This document shows positions 58,950-64,000 of a stretch of DNA of 64,000 nucleotides, piece after piece. Within the stretch, counting starts at the first letter, position 1. Every line of letters begins with the position of its first letter. A program made the translations under genes and the position numbers. This DNA is from Heliopora coerulea (Eukaryota > Cnidaria > Anthozoa > Scleralcyonacea > Helioporidae): contig JASJOG010000050.1 of the NCBI GenBank assembly GCA_030142905.1, forward strand, positions 843,001 through 907,000. The letters run 5' to 3'. Below the pieces are notes generated by a model, which saw nothing but the letters and a program-made list of their open reading frames with translations, ran no database searches and was not told the DNA's origin.

Positions 58950-59904
58950 AAGATCAGAGCCCAGCTCAGAATTCTTAAGTGTATCACCATAGTGAAAGAG
59001 GCAAGTCGAAAAGTTTTAAAACATGTTTACTGACGTTTCGTTGCGGCGTGTAACATCTTCAGAGTGTAGGTTTACAGGGATGAGAAAAAACTATATATGA
59101 ATCTATAATTACATATTGGAATAATTAGACGGCTAACCAATAGAAAACTGGGAGACGTGACAGGAAGTGACACGCATACGGAAGAAGAAAGCATTAGAAT
59201 AGAGAAAGAGGTGTGGAAGAGATATTTTCGTTGAGAGACGGTTTGTATTTAAACTCTCACGAATGAGGAGTTCAAAGTTAGAGGAAGACCTGCAGGAAGA
59301 AATGATGGAAAAATCGTTGGGAGAAATGGCGTGATTAGTCTGGCGAGTATGAGCCTGGATACTGGAAGTAGGAAACGGAGTGGCTGCTCGTTTCTTACCC
59401 GTCAAAGGCGAAACCCCCATGTGTTCTGAGATACGCGTGTGTACGTGGCGCCGCGTTTGGCCCAAATACAACGCTCCACAGCATTGACACATATATTTGT
59501 AGACAACACGCGATCTCATTAACATGGGGGTCCGGTCCTTGAAAGGAAAGAAACCAGACAACCGTCTTCCAGATTGAAATATAAAACACAAAGTAACTTG
59601 TGGGAAAGCAGATGAACATAGTTTGGAGACCTGTGTTCGGATCTGTAGAGCATGTGACCCTGTGAAAGGAAGCTTAAAATAGATGATATTTTTCGGAGGA
59701 GAATCAGAATCTTTTGTGGGGGGACAAAACAGACGATCAAGAAAAAGACGGATGCAGCGATCAAGAAAAATCTCAGGATAACCATTCCTAACCAAGAATT
59801 TCTTAAGTTTAAGAACTTCAGCGTGAAAGTGGTGAAAGGAAGAGCATATTTTAGAATAGCGATCAAGTAGAGTATAGACGAGACCACGCTTATACGAGAG
59901 AACA
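58950..59904 (-). mobile_element. 5'-truncated Penelope-like element in the tail of Crypton E
   Basis: Copy D has uninterrupted tail sequence at this place, which shows the insertion. The 3' side (58955-59080) contains GAGCCCAGCTCAGAATTC and TTTACTGACGTTTCGTTGC, matching the Penelope terminal repeat at 17288-17390. The 5' side ends abruptly at about 59904 in the middle of the RT C-terminal region, typical of incomplete reverse transcription. Confidence 0.8.
59133..59903 (-). pseudogene. Penelope-like RT C-terminus with GIY-YIG endonuclease
   Basis: The frame is open over about 256 codons. It starts at the truncation with SYKRGLVYTLLDRYSKICSS, then KKFLVRNGYPEIFLDRCIR (the post-RT helical part). 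FKDRTPMLMRSRVVYKYMCQ, CCGALYLGQTRRHVHTRISE and HMG form the GIY-YIG core (VVYKY, then YLGQTRR..R..EH). Asn-His-Ala-Ile-Ser and NFELLIRESLNTNRL complete the domain. The reading frame after the truncation is intact, so the insertion may be recent. The RT catalytic part is missing, so it cannot move on its own. Confidence 0.85.
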
Positions 59905-60329
59905 AATTACTACGAAAAAAGAAGTTAAATCTTCTCAAAGATAATTTAAAGTTGAAAACTAGATGAATAGACGCAAAAACACCACGAAGTAATTGGTAAA
60001 AACAAGCAAGTAAACTAAGCTACTTACTCATGAACACACAACTTCGTTAAAAGCGATGAAGAAAGGAATCAAAAGCCATATAATAAATTCCTTATTAACC
60101 TCGTTTGTTCCGTCTGTACGGGAAAGTATTTGCCCTCGCTTTTTTCCGCACAAACCTCAGGCAAATACTTTTCCGTACAGACCTCACAGTCGGTTAATAA
60201 GTAATCAACATGTAAATATACCGACATAGTGCGAAAATTTTTCTCCCTAGTCACCACGCGTGTAAAAGGACTCCACGCACGTCAAGATTAGTACCCTTGC
60301 ACCGCGCTTCGCGCGGTGGGCGATGGGAC

Positions 60330-61140
60330 AAGACCAACGGTGGAGAATTGTCTCGGAATTAGCCGTACTTCGAGAACGGTATAAAATGATAGCTTCAGGA
60401 ATTTACGATGTCCGTCTTGACCGAACTCGTTTTTCAAAAATCAAATTCAAATTGCTTACTTAAAAATTGTCCGAAACAAAACGTTGCCTTACAGCATTGA
60501 ACTTTGTCTGTGTTTTGCACGTCATATAACAATTTGAATGATGAAGAGAAATATATGTAAAGTTATCTTATATACGAAAGATTAACTCGAAGGAAGATGC
60601 TCAATAGGAATCCCTTCGAATAATTAGAACACACTGATTTTCTTATTCGTTTTTGTTCCTGACACTTCCACAGCATTGCACCGAAATTATAGTTCATACT
60701 GTTAACAACTACTTTGTCGTTAATGCAACGAAAGGCGTAATCGACATGACATTGATCGACGAAATCAATTTTCTTGGTAAAATGTGGAAGTACCATAAGT
60801 AAACTTTCAAACGACAAACTCATCTTATGGATAAAAATTCCCTTTTTAATTTCAATACTTTAAGTAAACTAGACATATTAAACACCTAAACAACTGCAGC
60901 TGAGTTGCTAAATCTCTGCACTATAATAACTACCACAGATCGTACTTCTCTGAAGTGAAGTAATTAACATGATTTAGACATTCAAGAAGATCGTTGACAT
61001 CCACTATGGATATTCACACTAACTTCGTGTTAGCATTATGGAGATGACGGTAGTAGTGCTATCAAATTAACACTACTACCATTCTAAATAAAAACAATTA
61101 AAAACTTTCTCGGCTGTTATCAATGTCGGAGAAGTAAAAA
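60330..61140. other. No gene recognised (RhoGAP intron)
   Basis: I see no domain or repeat that I can name. A short palindrome, GTAGTAGTGCTATCAAATTA followed by ACACTACTAC, is at 61050-61079. Confidence 0.5.
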
Positions 61141-61149
61141 GGTACCCTA

Positions 61150-61277
61150 TTTTAAGAGGTGAACGTTGTAAGACCTTTAGAAAACTCGCAATACGTGCTT
61201 TATCGGATCTAAAACACTCGGCTATCGCCTCGTGCTTTAAATCCCGACAAAGCACTCCTGCTCGGTTTTTAAATATT
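61150..61277. repeat. Snap-back repeat family R1, copy 4
   Basis: GTGCTTTATCGGATCTAAAACAC, CTCGGCTATCGCCTC, then GTGCTTTAAATCCCGACAAAGCAC and TCCTGCTCGGTTTTTAAATATT. It has the short form without the left extension of copies 1 and 2. Confidence 0.8.
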
Positions 61278-61279
61278 AC

Positions 61280-63190
61280 AAAAAATCCAATCACGAGATA
61301 GGCATTCTAGCAACAGCTACACCAACAAGAGGAGCGGCAGCAACAGCATGAACAGCAGCAGCACATAAAACAACGACAACGACACAGAAACAGTGTGAAC
61401 ACTACCAACATCAAATCCAACACCAACAATTTCGGGTCATAAGGGTCAACTGTAACCGAAAAAACAATTGTAGGTTTTTTATAAAAACTAGGTAAAACAG
61501 TTATCCAACTAACTACTGTTACAATGTCAAAGTTTCTGTGATTATTTTCGAGAAAATCGCAAGATGGCGGAATAAACGGATGAGTTGTCTCAACTCAAAA
61601 TTAGTAATGACACTAAAAAGGTTTTTCAAACATATTTAATTGCGAAATTTAAATCAGTAGAAGATCTATCTATAAGAATGCGACCAGCATAGCACTTTTC
61701 TCCTTTAACGTCGAACGTTTTTATCGCGATAATTATGCAAATAAAAAGGAAACTAAACACAAAAGAATAGAATTCTTACAAAGTATTTTCTTCAAACAGA
61801 ATGGCTCAAAATATTGCAGACTGACAAGATAGCTAGAACGTCAGGACTTTGAAGGTCGTCGGGACCAGTACCCAGTTTTCAGTGTATGTCACCACCGCAC
61901 GCTTTTAAATTAAAATGTACTGCCACTGCACACTGCTACAAACCTCGTTTAGATTAATACCATGTCGAGAAATAGTGTACAGGGGAAAAGGACCTATTTT
62001 CACATAAATTATTATCTTCACTGTGACTGGCTAATTTGTTCGCTGGAGCCAAGGAGAGTTTACATCTGGAGCAGGATTTAAATCATGATACCGTCGAGAT
62101 CACATCATCCTGATCGCTTTTTGAGGTCAAACTATTTACTGGTAGAAACTTAGCAATGGTTTAGAGCAAATGTTATAATTGTTCGGCTTGTCTACTTGTT
62201 ACGTTATAATTTGCCGAGGGTACGAGTCCTCGCACTGTCCGCACTTATAGTAAGGACGATAAGGACGTTGGTTCCTTTGTATTATAGAGACTTATTAGTT
62301 GTGATATTATAGAGATTTGTATTATAGATATTACAGAGATTATGCCAGACAGGCAAATGCCGTTTTTGACCAATGAAATTTCATCTTGTAGCTAATAAAC
62401 AATGTGTACGTCAAGTTTTTGTGCAATGATCCTGAAGAATGATAGAACTCAGGTTAGTTTCTACAGAAAAGATTATGCAAAAGAAGCTTTGATTTTAAAA
62501 TCTAAAAAATTGTGAAGGTTCTTTCTCGCCATACTTAGATATATCACAAAAAGCAGAAAAGAGAAGAGCAAAGAGTCACTGCATTCGTTCTCGCACTTAA
62601 AATAGTTTCTTACGAACTGTCATTTTCCGCAGTTAACCATGCAGGCCTAAAATTAGTCAAATTTAAAGCTGAATAATGCACTATATGCTCACGACCAGGG
62701 AGTCCAAATCAGTGTTGAAAAGTAGAACTGAAATATATAAAAACACGTGAACAAATGTGACGTACCTTAAACTACTACAACAACACTGAAACATTCTCCT
62801 TCATCGATGATATTTAGAAACACAGGCCCTTTTGACCTCTTAACCAAATAACAAAACTTCATGAATATAATAACGAATTTTCTTGTTCGAGAGCTTTTCC
62901 TTGTTGAATATTAATCGGCAGTTGTGGCCTGAACCTTTTCACTCCGGGAGCTCTCGTTGACGAGTAAAATCGTCTTGGCGTTAGCCTTAGTGTAATAAAA
63001 GCGGCATTATCCCGCCAGGAAACATTTAAACAAATTTCGTCTGACCATTCCGAAAGTGTTTTGCATGAATAGCTATGCTATGTTTATTTTCTTATTGCGA
63101 CAAGTGTCGCAAAGATGTTGGTCGGTTTTTCCTCCTTAAATTAACCCGCTTACTCAGCTATCGTATTCCCATTTTCTCTCCATGAACGGG
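61280..63190. other. No gene recognised (RhoGAP intron)
   Basis: The only recognisable piece is the inverse relative of the TTAA mini-element at about 62945-63000. CAGCAACAGCATGAACAGCAG near 61330-61370 is a low-complexity CAG/AAC tract. Confidence 0.5.
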
Positions 63191-63198
63191 CGACTTAC

Positions 63199-63247
63199 CG
63201 TGAACTTTTCATAAAGATGATAGGTAAGTAAGGGATTAGGAAGCTCC
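63199..63247 (-). CDS. RhoGAP micro-exon, 49 bp
   Basis: The acceptor TCTCTAG precedes 63247; the donor ACG|GTAAGT follows 63199. It encodes the family signature RELPNPLLTYHLYEKFT, with the Arg codon split across the upstream junction. Joining it to the exon at 53338 reproduces the residue spacing of ARHGAP32 between YEKF and QQLPPPHY without a gap, which supports the 9.86-kb intron. Confidence 0.92.
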
Positions 63248-63599
63248 CTAGAGAGTGAATGAGAAACTGGGCGGTTAACTTTTGAACAAAAACAAGGTGA
63301 ACCAAATTTTGGAACTACAACAAAACGGACACTACTACAATACATGGTACTTCTTAAAGGTGACTTAAATAAACCACCCCTGACAAGTAACAAGATTCGC
63401 TTATGATCAATCATGGTAGAATTAATGCTTAAATAAATTAACAAAAAAGAATGTGCATCGAATACATTTTGACAAATAATAAACCATTATCGTTAATCTT
63501 GCAAAGTAGAGATAAATGGTATAAACGACAGATTTACAATTGAATTAGATTTGAAGTTTGCCATGTTGTGTATTTCCAGTTTGAACAGAAATTAAATAC

Positions 63600-63695
63600 C
63601 TGAAGTACATCTTCAATGCTGATCCAACACAATGAATATCGTGAAGAAAACAGTCTTGTTCAAGATTTGGTGACTCTTCGGAATCAAATAACAAC
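63600..63695 (-). CDS. RhoGAP exon: LLFDSEESPNLEQDC..KMYFR segment
   Basis: The acceptor TTTTTAG precedes 63695; the donor TTCAG|GTATTT follows 63600. It encodes LLFDSEESPNLEQDCFLHDI, then HCVGSALKMYF, which matches the part of RhoGAP before R.LP.PL (family D.HSVGSL.KLYFRELPNPL). The exon is 96 bp, phase 2 in and phase 2 out. The catalytic Arg should be in the next upstream exon, outside the window. Confidence 0.92.
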
Positions 63696-64000
63696 CTAAA
63701 AACAATCGAGATGTACATCAACGAAACATTTAAGGAAACTGCCATGATCTAATTGCTCTAAAGCAGCAATAATTTTGAGCCTGATTTCCATATAAAGCTT
63801 TTTCTCGTCCTTCGCAGACTTCCCTACATTTAAATACATCAATTGGAAAATCAAAACATCAGGAAAAAATAGTTATATACAAGAAAAAGACATTTGCCTC
63901 AACTTGCTTTTGAGACTGATTCCTTTCTATCTCAAAAACGAGAAACACTGAAGCGACAAATAAGGTAAGAAAAGGCAGATGAAATCCAGTAAGCAACCAA

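Larger units (their letters stand above)
56608..60327 (+). mobile_element. Crypton family, copy E (with 3' tail, split by a Penelope fragment)
   Basis: The 5' edge AACTGGAAATACGTACAAG is at 56608, then CCCCTCGCCCACCC at 56632. The 3' end is the hairpin 60292-60327 ending GCGGTGGGCGATGGG. The recombinase remnant is at about 57230-58300, followed by the family 3' block ending near 58675, then the ~500-bp tail shared with copy D, which is interrupted at about 58950-59904. Without this insertion the copy is about 2.76 kb, close to copy D (2.63 kb). It lies inside the RhoGAP intron on the opposite strand to the gene. Confidence 0.8.
51528..63695 (-). other. Gene model: RhoGAP of the ARHGAP31/32/33 type, middle and 3' part (4 exons visible)
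   Basis: The exons are 63695-63600, 63247-63199, 53338-52969 and 52579-51528. All have GT..AG borders and continuous phase, giving 521 residues before the stop. The RhoGAP domain spans the first three exons. The short conserved segment NYIDVGEGPAA.PEFH.VIELP, then KWKSLFGKRP, in the last exon is the landmark shared with vertebrate ARHGAP32/33-type proteins. The protein would stimulate GTP hydrolysis by Rho, Rac or Cdc42 at the membrane or cytoskeleton. The N-terminal region, including the exon with the catalytic arginine finger, lies beyond the right edge. The 9.86-kb intron (53339-63198) holds a Tc1, a Crypton, a Penelope fragment and two R1 repeats. Confidence 0.9.

Overview
This is eukaryotic DNA. 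It is AT-rich and mostly non-coding, exons are short with GT..AG introns, and more than ten classes of transposable element are nested in one another. Crypton-type tyrosine recombinases, GIY-YIG Penelope-like elements, hAT, Tc1 and many snap-back MITEs together with an animal ARHGAP31/32/33-type RhoGAP point to a metazoan. A cnidarian, probably a stony coral, is my best guess, but that is inference from repeat style and not from a diagnostic marker.

Two host genes can be modelled and both lie on the minus strand. The first (34266-47017, four coding exons with matching phases, 367 residues) encodes a small type I membrane protein: signal peptide, Sushi/CCP-like region, cysteine-rich LDLa-like region, CUB domain, one transmembrane helix and a short tail. 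Its first intron is about 9.8 to 10.6 kb and has been filled by transposons. The second (51528-63695 and beyond the right edge) is the middle and C-terminal part of a Rho GTPase-activating protein. Four exons are visible, with a 9.9 kb intron that holds a Tc1 element, a Crypton and a Penelope fragment.

The rest is a transposon graveyard. Left part (1-33 kb): a Crypton copy split by a structurally complete hAT element with an 8-bp target duplication; a second Crypton in reverse; several Penelope-like fragments (12.5, 15.1, 17.3, 20.3-21.8 and 26.9 kb); a third, internally deleted Crypton; a degenerate hAT relative; and a MITE with a 10-bp target duplication. Middle (33-51 kb): the CUB gene, whose first intron holds a BEL/Pao fragment and a second, DUF4371-type hAT gene split by the fourth Crypton and again by a Penelope palindrome. 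Upstream of the gene are a Harbinger-type MITE carrying a TTAA-type MITE inside it and a Ty3/Gypsy-Penelope mosaic. Right part (51-64 kb): the RhoGAP gene with its filled intron.

The most interesting system is the Crypton family. Five copies let me define both ends. The 5' end carries CCCTCGCCCACC, and the 3' end is a GC-rich hairpin whose last arm is the inverse of that motif, preceded by a tail of about 500 bp. All copies are broken in the recombinase. Stretches with no recognisable gene are listed so that absence is explicit.
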